This document shows, piece after piece, positions 1 through 7,500 of a stretch of DNA of 7,813 nucleotides (positions are counted from its first letter, which is position 1; each line of letters opens with the position of its first letter). The DNA is from Tannerella sp. (lineage in GTDB: Bacteria; Bacteroidota; Bacteroidia; Bacteroidales; Tannerellaceae), in assembly GCA_031269635.1 (NCBI GenBank), contig JAISYY010000091.1:1-7813 (forward strand), read 5' to 3'. A model generated the notes under the pieces. It searched no databases. It saw nothing but the letters and a program-made list of their open reading frames with translations, and was not told the DNA's origin. The position numbers were made by a program, and so were the translations under genes.

Positions 1-38
1 GGAAAGCATAATAATACGTTCACTCTTCCGGTTTCCAT

Positions 39-70
39 GCAGAAAAAAAATCTTTCGTGCAATTTTTTTT
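39..70 (+). terminator. Possible Rho-independent terminator of an upstream gene
   Basis: A short imperfect stem (GCA-GAAA at 39-45 against TTTC-g-TGC at 53-60, one bulged base) is followed directly by a run of eight T at 63-70. That order, stem then T tract, is what a plus-strand intrinsic terminator looks like. The stem is short and mostly A-T, so it may be weak. It would end a gene lying before the window, which cannot be seen. Confidence 0.3.
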
Positions 71-73
71 AAA

Positions 74-104
74 TTTGTCGGTTATGTATACATAAATATT
101 CTTC
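74..104 (+). promoter_or_regulatory. Candidate Bacteroidetes-type promoter with internal palindrome
   Basis: TTTG at 74-77 is followed after 19 bases by TATTCTTC at 97-104, which matches six of eight positions of the Bacteroidetes -7 element TAnnTTTG at the usual spacing. The spacer contains a perfect 14-bp palindrome, TTATGTATACATAA (82-95), which could be a repressor or activator site. The expected transcription start would be only a few bases before the ATG at 115, so the transcript would be nearly leaderless. This weakens the call, or suggests translation may start further in. Confidence 0.28.
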
Positions 105-114
105 ATATAACATT

Positions 115-1221
115 ATGGATCTCAAAAAGTATGATTGCAAATTGATTGGTAGCATATTGATTTACTTTTACGTCAATATTGTGTTTATCTTCAAATACAA
201 TCCCTTTCCGATGAGCGGATTATGGCTTGCATTGATTTACTTGCCGGTTGTTGGCGGCGTATTCGCATTTATCAAAAAAAATCTCAAATTCCCCCAAACG
301 GCGAAGATTCTGTATTTTACGGGATGTATCAGCATTTTAGCAATAAACATTCTTTTATTACATTTCATTGATTACCAACAAATTAATGTGGACAGAGCTT
401 CCGGTTTGCAAAATTGGAACGAATACCTGCTGCGAGGCATCAATCCTTATTTGTCGCTTTCTCACATGGGAAACCATTTTTCCGTTTTTCCTGTCTGGGC
501 GCTGCTTCACCTCCCTTTTTCCATACTGGGCAACATGGGTTATTCACAGGTATTTTTTCTTGTCGTGTTGTTTGCTGTGCTGTTTTTTTACTTTAAATCC
601 AACGGTTTGCTTTACATCAGCCTGATGATGATGTCGCCGGCATTCTGGTATCAATGCGTGGTGAGGAATGATTTATGGAGTAACCTGTTCGTTACATTGA
701 TTTTTATTATTCTGTTGTCCCGTTATCAAATCCGTTGGCAGAAGCACAAACTGATTACGGCATTTATAACAGGACTGCTAATGTGTACGCGTATTTTTGT
801 CATTATACCGCTGTTTTTGTTTTTTTTCAGATATTGGCTTGATTTTTCACGGAGGGATAAAATTTATTTTGTCCTGCTCTGTCTGACAGGTTTTATCGTT
901 CCGTTCATTCCGTTCATAGTTTGGGATTACGAGCCGCTGATAGCCTCCTGGCATCTTCAGACGACTGTTCATGGCACCGGAAATGTGTGGGTCGCTCTTG
1001 CCTGTTTGATTTTGACGGTTGGAGCGGCTCTTAAACTGAAAACCGAAAGACTGTTGTTTTTTTGGAGTGGATTTATCCTGTTCGCCGTAACTTTTTTAGT
1101 GTCGGTAGAAACGATCATTCATGAAGGTTTTGAACTGTTTTTATCAAAAGATTTGTATGATATAGCCTATTACAGCGTTTGTTTTCCTTTTCTACTTTAT
1201 TTTTCAAGTACGGACAAATGA
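115..1221 (+). CDS. Polytopic membrane protein, GT-C glycosyltransferase-like
   Basis: This 368-residue protein is dominated by hydrophobic segments, about nine to eleven probable membrane helices, for example around residues 10-27, 35-53, 64-84, 144-160, 187-202, 214-238, 249-269, 290-305, 312-330 and 350-364. An acidic residue after the first helices (D93) is followed by NEYLLRGINPYLS (102-114) and a PVW..LHLPFSILG segment. This resembles the acidic loop and 'L-x-G-x-x-PY' pattern of GT-C-fold, polyprenyl-phosphate-sugar-dependent glycosyltransferases (DUF2029/GT87-like). RNDLWSN (184-190) and the final LYDIAYY..PFLLYF helix also fit that kind of protein. The likely role is transfer of a lipid-linked sugar at the outer face of the inner membrane; acceptor and sugar are unknown. 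The ATG at 115 has no Shine-Dalgarno, which is normal for this phylum. M33 is a possible alternative start but would remove a helix. The gene is visibly more AT-rich than the hydrolase genes and seems to stand alone. Coding status is firm; function is tentative. Confidence 0.8.
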   Translation: MDLKKYDCKLIGSILIYFYVNIVFIFKYNPFPMSGLWLALIYLPVVGGVFAFIKKNLKFPQTAKILYFTGCISILAINILLLHFIDYQQINVDRASGLQNWNEYLLRGINPYLSLSHMGNHFSVFPVWALLHLPFSILGNMGYSQVFFLVVLFAVLFFYFKSNGLLYISLMMMSPAFWYQCVVRNDLWSNLFVTLIFIILLSRYQIRWQKHKLITAFITGLLMCTRIFVIIPLFLFFFRYWLDFSRRDKIYFVLLCLTGFIVPFIPFIVWDYEPLIASWHLQTTVHGTGNVWVALACLILTVGAALKLKTERLLFFWSGFILFAVTFLVSVETIIHEGFELFLSKDLYDIAYYSVCFPFLLYFSSTDK

Positions 1222-1676
1222 CGAAGGAGACGGTTAAATAGTGTCTGTCCGAAAACTCATGTATTTTACTTGTTTTTAGCCAAATAATAATTAGGCATCC
1301 TGTATTTCGCGACATTGACGTTTTGCAGTATGATTTTTATAATATGCTATGTAATAGATATATAATGCCGACCAAGTCAGGAGTTCCGATATTACAACAT
1401 ATTGATTTATAAATAGATACGACGGATTGACTCACACCCCGTTCATACCGTATCCTAATAATCAAGCACTTACGAAAACGTAAGTGCTTGATTTACACCC
1501 TTTTGATACGCATTTGCCATTAATTTGCTATTTTTGCAATCACGGATAGACGCCGTTAAACTGTACTTATTCCTGAAGCGTTAGAATTCTTCACCGAATT
1601 TTTCGGTTATGAACCCAATATTTTTCATTGCCTTTTTGAGACGTATTTGTTGCTTTTTCCGAAATGCCGGTGTTCC
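1222..1676. other. 455-bp gap between convergent genes
   Basis: No intact gene is visible. The gap is AT-rich. It contains a perfect 15-bp hairpin (1460-1493, listed separately), a shorter hairpin ACCGAA-ttt-TTCGGT at 1593-1607, and an exact TAnnTTTG element (TATTTTTG, 1529-1536) on the plus strand without a well-spaced upstream partner. A plus-strand frame open from 1560 to the TAA at 1689-1691 has no start codon and reads TVLIPEALEFFTEFFGYEPN; it may be the remains of a gene but is too short to identify. TGTCTGTCCGAAAAC at 1243-1257 looks like the end of some insertion sequences, but no matching inverted end was found. Confidence 0.5.
1460..1493. terminator. Perfect 15-bp hairpin, probable bidirectional terminator
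   Basis: AATCAAGCACTTACG (1460-1474) is the exact reverse complement of CGTAAGTGCTTGATT (1479-1493), with an AAAA loop. It lies between two genes that converge, about 240 bases after the membrane-protein gene and about 185 bases beyond the end of the minus-strand hydrolase gene. A long stem with a four-base loop here is best read as a transcription terminator serving both directions. The following T run is poor on both strands (TTTACACCC on plus), so it could instead block RNA decay or be a leftover of a mobile element. Confidence 0.55.
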
Positions 1677-3518
1677 TTATTCAATCACTAATATATCGTA
1701 AATCTCAACGGCATCGACTTTCAACTGCGCTTTTCCGTCCGACCAGGTGAAGTCGCAGGCTTTACCCGCCGGCTGGAGGGTAATACGTGACGGCTTCCGG
1801 TCACAGCGGACGGTTACCTGTAACGGGCCGGCAGGGTCGATTGAACGGATGATTCCCGCGCCTTTGTGGTCGCCGGATGTGTTCACTAAGTGTATCATTC
1901 GTTTGCCGTCTAATTGGCTGACGGATACGTCTATCCACGGCGAACCGCTTACTTCTGCCAGCGGTTGGGGGAATAGTGCACGCACGGCTTCGCTGACCTT
2001 CCGGCGCAGGGATTCGTCGCTGCTTTTTTCGTAGTCCTCTCCCACAGCGATGGGCAGAAAGCCGATTTTTCCTTCGCCAAGCGGCTGTATCGACTGTTCG
2101 TCGCCGGTAAGACGGATGCCGGCAAGACCGGCAAACTGTCCGGATGTTTCTTTTCCGATGACCAGCAGGCTGCCGCCGCTTTTCACATAATCCAGCAAAT
2201 CAACACGAAACGCGGGCGAAATATTTTTCCATTCCGGGATTGCAATCAGCGGAAAGCGGCTCATGTCCGGCGCCAGCGTTTCCTCGCTTACCAGATCGAC
2301 GCTGTGCTGTCCTTCCAACAGACATTGCAGTACGCCCTGCGACCGGCCTTTGTATTGGGGGAACAGACTGTTCGCATTACGCTGGTAATCGCTCGTCGAC
2401 AGCAAAAGCGCGACTTGCGGTATTTGCAGCGAATGATGGCACCAGGGTTGCCGCTCGCGGGCAAAACGGGCGACTTCGGCCATGACCTCCATTTCTTCCA
2501 GCCGGACAGACCCGTCGCGGTTTTGTGTGAAATAAGCCTGGAATCCACCGCCCAGCGCCAGTACAATGGCCGCTTCGCGTTTCAACTGTACGGCCGTTTT
2601 CTGTTCTTTTGGAAATGGGGTATGGGAGAAACTCCACGCCATCAAGTCCCACGGGATACCTTGATGAACTAAGTAGCGCCCGGCAAAGCGGGCGGAATTG
2701 ACGCTGTTGTTCGGCGAATAGTCGCCCGACAGGAAATCAAGCGCGACGGAAACCGGCTCCGCCATGTGATGCGTGAATGCCCAGTTGCTGCAAATCTGAA
2801 AATCGGGGTATTCCGAACGCACAGCCGAAACGTAATGGCGAAGGTATTTGCGGAAGCCTTCGCGGTGGAACTGCATCCACTCGTACCAGTGAGGGTCTTT
2901 CCCCGACTTGGGAATCTTTTGGATGCCCGTCGTTTCCCGGAACAGGCGTATGGAGCGTTCGCCGTAGTCCGGAACGGTTGCCCAACATTCGCCGTCCACC
3001 CAGACACCGTCCACGCCGTAATCGCCCGCCAGTTCCTTTAACTGTGGAATCAGCAGCCTGTCCACGTAGGGGCCGAAGACAGAGGTCTTATCCTTGTTGA
3101 GCTTGCCGTCGACATTCGTCGCCGCCCACTCCGGGTGCAGTTCGAGGGCACGTGTGTCCCATACGCCCGAATAGTGCATATAGAGCGCCACACCGCGCAT
3201 GGCCGTCACGTCGCGCCACAGGCGTAACGGGTCGCCCACAAAGCCCGGCGCCTGGTTTCCCACTTTCGTAGGATAACTCGTATAGCCCGCATGACCTTTG
3301 CAGTCAATTTGTATGTAATCCGGACGTACCTTGTCTATAATGGTATGAATCATACCGGGGGTTGTGTTTTTCCCGATTTCCTTACAGTCGGCTCCGGCAT
3401 GGAAATCGAAATGAATACCCAGGAAACTCCGGTCGCGACGCAGGCGTTCCGGTTCGCCGGCCAGGCAGACAAAGCCCGGCACAAGCAGCAATAAAATCAA
3501 TAAATGAACTTTTTTCAT
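1677..3518 (-). CDS. Secreted glycoside-hydrolase-like TIM-barrel protein
   Basis: This 613-residue protein starts with a type I signal peptide (MKK, then hydrophobic residues 5-19, likely cleavage after A20), so it is exported. Residues about 30-350 look like a TIM barrel. FLGIHFDFHAG (32-42) is a likely first strand, ALELHPEWAA (124-133) follows, GVDGVWVDGECWA (168-180) ends a strand with acidic D175 and E177 as candidate catalytic residues, and FLSGDYSPN (262-270) offers D265. This pattern resembles the hypothetical glycosyl hydrolase 6 (GHL6)-type barrels, distantly related to GH29 and GH42. Residues about 365-490 (VALLLSTSDY, then LLDYVKSGGSLLVIG) match the class I GATase-like beta-galactosidase trimerisation domain. 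Residues about 525-613 form a C-terminal beta-rich domain. The start has no Shine-Dalgarno, and an in-frame stop lies just upstream. It is transcribed away from the GH2 gene and probably serves the same glycan. Substrate and family number cannot be fixed from sequence alone. Confidence 0.85.
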   Translation of the reverse strand: MKKVHLLILLLLVPGFVCLAGEPERLRRDRSFLGIHFDFHAGADCKEIGKNTTPGMIHTIIDKVRPDYIQIDCKGHAGYTSYPTKVGNQAPGFVGDPLRLWRDVTAMRGVALYMHYSGVWDTRALELHPEWAATNVDGKLNKDKTSVFGPYVDRLLIPQLKELAGDYGVDGVWVDGECWATVPDYGERSIRLFRETTGIQKIPKSGKDPHWYEWMQFHREGFRKYLRHYVSAVRSEYPDFQICSNWAFTHHMAEPVSVALDFLSGDYSPNNSVNSARFAGRYLVHQGIPWDLMAWSFSHTPFPKEQKTAVQLKREAAIVLALGGGFQAYFTQNRDGSVRLEEMEVMAEVARFARERQPWCHHSLQIPQVALLLSTSDYQRNANSLFPQYKGRSQGVLQCLLEGQHSVDLVSEETLAPDMSRFPLIAIPEWKNISPAFRVDLLDYVKSGGSLLVIGKETSGQFAGLAGIRLTGDEQSIQPLGEGKIGFLPIAVGEDYEKSSDESLRRKVSEAVRALFPQPLAEVSGSPWIDVSVSQLDGKRMIHLVNTSGDHKGAGIIRSIDPAGPLQVTVRCDRKPSRITLQPAGKACDFTWSDGKAQLKVDAVEIYDILVIE

Positions 3519-3684
3519 GTGTATAATTATTAATTAAAACCGATAATTTTTATATTAAAAACGAAATTCCCCTCCTTTTAGTATTTAAAAAATCCCTTTT
3601 TTGATTTTTTTTGCAAGAAATTGAATAGTTGCAAAGGAGAAAAACGTCGAAAACGCTCCGAGTCGTTGAAATTAACGAAACTAA

Positions 3685-3715
3685 TTGTCAAAAACGGGAA
3701 ATTTGTTTATTTTTG
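3685..3715 (+). promoter_or_regulatory. Bacteroidetes promoter for the GH2 gene
   Basis: TATTTTTG at 3708-3715 matches the Bacteroidetes -7 consensus TAnnTTTG exactly. TTG at 3685-3687 lies 20 bases upstream, close to the usual spacing for the -33 element. Transcription would begin near 3721, giving a leader of about 100 bases before the ATG at 3824. No operator is obvious. Confidence 0.55.
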
Positions 3716-3761
3716 TGCTTTGTTATGCGGTTTAGTACATCGGCTGACGGCAATTAACGTT

Positions 3762-3786
3762 CCGGCGGGCGATGGAAAAGCGCCGG
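3762..3786 (+). other. Small GC hairpin in the GH2 leader
   Basis: CCGGCG (3762-3767) pairs exactly with CGCCGG (3781-3786) around a 13-base loop, inside the predicted leader RNA and about 37 bases before the start codon. It could stabilise the transcript or affect translation. Six pairs is short, and the sequence gives no further support. Confidence 0.25.
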
Positions 3787-3823
3787 TTTCCGGGAAATAT
3801 TCAACCTTCAATATAAAAACAAG

Positions 3824-4516
3824 ATGAAAAAGGTAATTAATGCGGCGGTTTTCGTGTATATCCTGGCAGGCAGTTTATATGCCCGGCAGATAAATTATTT
3901 GGATAATATTTATGATTTTATTGAGAATACATCCGTCTTTGAGTTAAACCAGGAGGAGGGAAGGGCTTATTTCATTCCTGAAAAACGTTTCTCCCTCAAT
4001 GGGGAATGGAAATTCTTTTGGAGCGATGTGCCGGAAAATACGCCCGGGAAATTTTACGAAGAAAACTTTAATGACCGGGAATGGGATGTTATCGACGTTC
4101 CTTCCAACTGGGAAATGAAAGGGTATGGCGACAAACTGTTCAGGAATGTTCATGCTCCTTTTAAAGCCAATCCCCCGTTTGTGCCGAAAGAATATAATCC
4201 GGCGGGAGCATACCGGAAGACATTTAACATTCCGCCGTCGTGGAAGGGCGACCAGGTTTTTTTGCGGATGGAAAAGGTTGCGTCGGCTTCGTTTGTGTGG
4301 ATAAATGGGGAGGAAGTGGGATATAATGAAGGCGCCCAGGAACCGGCCGAATATAATATCACCCGGTATGTCAGGCCCGGCAGGAATACGATAGCCGTTC
4401 ATGTCGTGAAGTATTCCGACGGGTATTATCTGGAAGGGCAGGATTACTGGCGGTTGGCCGGTATTTTTGACGATGTATGGATTTACGCTGCTCCTCCTGT
4501 CCGTCTGTTCGACTGA
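3824..4516 (+). CDS. GH2 N-terminal part: signal peptide and sugar-binding domain
   Basis: This 230-residue open part begins MKKVINAAVFVYILAGSLYA, a type I signal peptide with likely cleavage after A20. The GH2 sugar-binding jelly roll follows: FSLNGEWKFFW (56-66), VPSNWEMKGYG (92-102), EYNPAGAYRKTF (123-134), FVWINGEEVGYNEG (157-170) and GYYLEGQDYWRLAGIFDDVWIY (200-221). By alignment to E. coli LacZ, N125 corresponds to Asn102 and D207 to Asp201, both active-site residues supplied by this domain. The ATG at 3824 has no Shine-Dalgarno but sits at the right distance for the signal peptide and downstream of a good promoter. Alone, this fragment has no catalytic barrel and should be inactive. 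It stops right after the domain, at VRLFD, where the linker strand to the Ig-like domain should continue. Confidence 0.7.
   Translation: MKKVINAAVFVYILAGSLYARQINYLDNIYDFIENTSVFELNQEEGRAYFIPEKRFSLNGEWKFFWSDVPENTPGKFYEENFNDREWDVIDVPSNWEMKGYGDKLFRNVHAPFKANPPFVPKEYNPAGAYRKTFNIPPSWKGDQVFLRMEKVASASFVWINGEEVGYNEGAQEPAEYNITRYVRPGRNTIAVHVVKYSDGYYLEGQDYWRLAGIFDDVWIYAAPPVRLFD
4514..4516 (+). other. In-frame TGA interrupting the GH2 gene
   Basis: The frame reads ...PPVRLFD-stop-YVVTDLDETYTDAMLDL..., and the residues on both sides fit the normal junction between GH2 domains 1 and 2. An aromatic residue is plausible here, so TGG (Trp) to TGA is the simplest origin; CGA (Arg) is another one-base route. The base after the stop is T, which does not favour leakiness. 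Confidence 0.8.
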
Positions 4517-4555
4517 TATGTTGTTACGGACCTGGACGAAACATACACGGATGCC

Positions 4556-7500
4556 ATGCTGGATTTGACTGTTGATGTGAAAAAATATACGGATGAGCCT
4601 TCGGATAGCTGTAACGTAAAGGTGAACCTGCTGGATGCGGACGGGCAACCGGTTGTGGAACTGACCGGCGAACCGTTCTCAATGAACCGGGGTGGGAAAA
4701 AACAGGTGCGCTTCAGGCAGCGTATTGCGAACCCCGGAAAGTGGACGTCGGAAACCCCGTATTTGTATTCCCTGGAAATACGGTTGCTGGCTTCGGACGG
4801 AGAAGTTAAAGATATAATCCGGACGCGGACGGGATTTAAAGAGACGGAAATACGGGAAGGGACATTTTACCTGAACGGCGTTCCACTGAAAATACATGCG
4901 CAAAATTCGCACATGCAACACCCGGAACTCGGACATGCCATGGACGAAGCGACTGTCCGGAAAGATTTTGAAATACTGAAGCAGTTCAACTTCAATGCGG
5001 TGAGGACTTCTCACTATCCGCCGGTGAATCGTTACCTGGAGTTGGCGGATGAATATGGACTGTTCATTATCGACGAAGCGGGGACGGAAGCGCATGCAAC
5101 CGAATTTGTATCCGGGCGGGAGGAATATGCCGGAATGTATCGCGAACGTGTGCGGCAGATGGTTCTCCGTGACCGTAATCATCCGTGTGTCCTGTTCTGG
5201 AGCGCCGGGAATGAAAGCGGGGAAGGATTCAATATTAGTGAAGTGATCCGGGAAGGGCGGAAATACGATCCGGCCCGCTACTGGATGTATGGCGGAAATG
5301 CCTATGCTCACCCGGCAGAAGATATCATCGGCCCGCGCTATCCGAATCCGGTCGAACTTGAGATTTTGACAGGGATTATTCCCGACAGTACGGACATGCG
5401 TCCCTCTTTTATGGACGAATACCTTTCGGTTGCCGGGAATGGCGGGGGAGGAATGGATGATTACTGGCGGGTTATTTATTCCCATTCCCGCCTGATGGGT
5501 GGCGCTGTCTGGGATTATGCAAGTCCCGGCCTGACGGAGCCGGTACGCCTTGTAGGGGACAAATCGCCGTACGGAACGCAGGCTAATTTGATGGGAAACG
5601 CCAAACTGGTGAAGGGGATGCACGGCAATGCCTTAGACCTGAACGGGCATGACCAGTGGGTGGAAATCTACCGGCAGTCCAACGTGGAAATAGAAACGGA
5701 TCAACTGACGCTGGCCTGCGACGTGTATCCCCGCAAACTGGCCGGCAGTTCGGGGTGTTTCATTACCAAAGGCAGTTACCAGTTCGGTTTGCAGCAGCAG
5801 GGAAAGGATTCATTGGATTTCTACATTTATACGGATAAAAAGCATCTGCTTCGTGTTCCGTTGCCGGGTGACTGGGAAAATAACTGGCACCGCTTGAGCG
5901 GCGTATATGACGGGAGGGAAATGACGGTATACGTTGACGGGCAAATAGCCGGGACGCTTGCCGCAAAAGGTAGGATTACAAATTTCCCCTTTCCGGTTAA
6001 CATCGGGCGCAATGCGGAGATACACGGCCAGGAAACGGACGTTTATCTTTGTGATGCACTGCTGGACAATGCCGGGATTTTTACCGGGGCGGTTTTGCCG
6101 GGGAATTACCTGCCGGAGAAGTCCGTCCTGTGGCTGGATTTTGAAAGGGAATCCGGCCGGGGGACGTTCTTCAGTTATGGTATTGGCGCACGCACGTACG
6201 GCAGTGTCTGGCCGGACAGGAGGATACAGCCCGAAATGTGGCAAATGAAGAAATCGGTTCAGCCGGTATCCATAACGCCGGTTGACGCCGGAAGCGGCTG
6301 GGCAGAGGTGTGGAACCGCAATCATTTCCTTGATGCATCCGTCTATAAAACCCGCTGGTTCCTGGAAGCGGACGGGGAGGTAATCGACGGGGGCGAACTG
6401 GACCTCCAAGTCCCCCCGCTTACGAAAAAACGTATCCGAATCCCTTACCGCAAACCGGCGGTTGTGCCGGGCAAGGAGTACCGGGTTACGGTCAGTACGT
6501 CGTTGAAGGATGACGAAATATGGGCTTCTGCCGGACATGAGGTTGCATGGGACCAGTGGGAGCTTCCGTGGTACAGCGAAGCTGAAACTCCTGTAAAACA
6601 TGCGGGCGTGCCGGTCTTAAACACAACACCCAGCGGTATTACGGTTTCGGGAACGGGCTTTGCGTATGCATTTGACAAATCGGGAGCGTTGGTTTCGATG
6701 GTTCATAACGGCCGGGAAATGCTGAAATCGCCGGTTTCGTTGAACGTATGGCGGGCGCCGCTTGCCAATGAACTGGATCAGTGGAATTCGGGGAATGCCC
6801 GTTCCCCGCACTGGAAAGAGGGGTACGGCGAACATGTCGCTACGGAATACTATTCGTCGGGGATTGATAAAATGTCGGACTGCCCGGTGTCAGTCGAGGC
6901 TTATGAACAGGACGGCATCGTACACGTTTATGTGCGGAGCATATCCCTGACGGGCAATAATGCTGCGGGTAACCGGGATCAATACATACGCGGAAGGCAG
7001 GTAAGCGGTTTTGAAAATCTTTATGCTTATACGGTCGCTGCAGACGGGGAGATAACGCTGCATCACACGGTTTATCCCCAGGGGATAATGCCGCTCTGGC
7101 TACCGCGTATCGGTTTGACGATGACGCTGGATAAAAGCCTCAACCGGGTGACATGGTATGGACGCGGGCCGCAGGAAAACTATCCGGATCGTAAAACCGG
7201 TTACAAGGTAGGCATCTATTCTTCTACCGTCGAGGATATGTACGAGCCGTACCTCCTCCCCCAGGATTATGGCCTGCGCACCGGGAACCGCTGGCTTCGC
7301 ATGACGGATGAAAGCGGCGCCGGATTGGAATTTTCGATGGATCAACACTTCAACTTTAATGTGTATCCCTATTCCACGGACAACCTCACAAAGGCGGTGT
7401 ACACATATCAGTTGCAGGAACAGGACGGCATCACGCTGAACCTGGATTATTCGACTTCCGGCGTGGGATGTACGGCCCGTTCCATATTTAATGCTTATCG

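Larger units (their letters stand above)
3519..3823. promoter_or_regulatory. Divergent intergenic region between two hydrolase genes
   Basis: These 305 bases separate two hydrolase genes read in opposite directions and must hold both promoters. The minus-strand half (about 3519-3625) is extremely AT-rich with A and T runs. I could not find an exact TAnnTTTG on the minus strand there, so that promoter is unplaced. The plus-strand half has a clear promoter (3685-3715) and a leader of roughly 100 bases with a small GC hairpin. A TTG-initiated frame at 3621-3827 crosses the promoter and looks spurious. Confidence 0.6.

Noticed and set aside
1243..1257. Insertion-sequence end (TGTCTGTCCGAAAAC)
   Set aside because: No inverted partner, transposase or target duplication could be found in the window.
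3570..3577. Perfect Shine-Dalgarno-like AAAGGAGG on the minus strand
   Set aside because: It lies over 50 bases before the minus-strand hydrolase start and no start codon follows it at a suitable distance, so it is probably chance.
3621..3827. Small 68-residue plus-strand open frame beginning with TTG
   Set aside because: It spans the GH2 promoter and leader, starts with TTG without a usable ribosome-binding site ahead of it, and its composition does not look like a protein.
4514..4516. UGA recoded as tryptophan or selenocysteine
   Set aside because: The GH2 gene uses many TGG codons, the membrane-protein gene ends with TGA, and this position is a domain linker rather than an active-site position where selenocysteine would be expected. 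I saw no convincing stem-loop directly after it.
4679..5623. Long minus-strand open frame (314 residues) opposite the GH2 gene
   Set aside because: It lies fully antisense to conserved GH2 barrel codons and has no recognisable motifs; the same applies to the minus-strand frames at 3944-4648 and 5810-6601.
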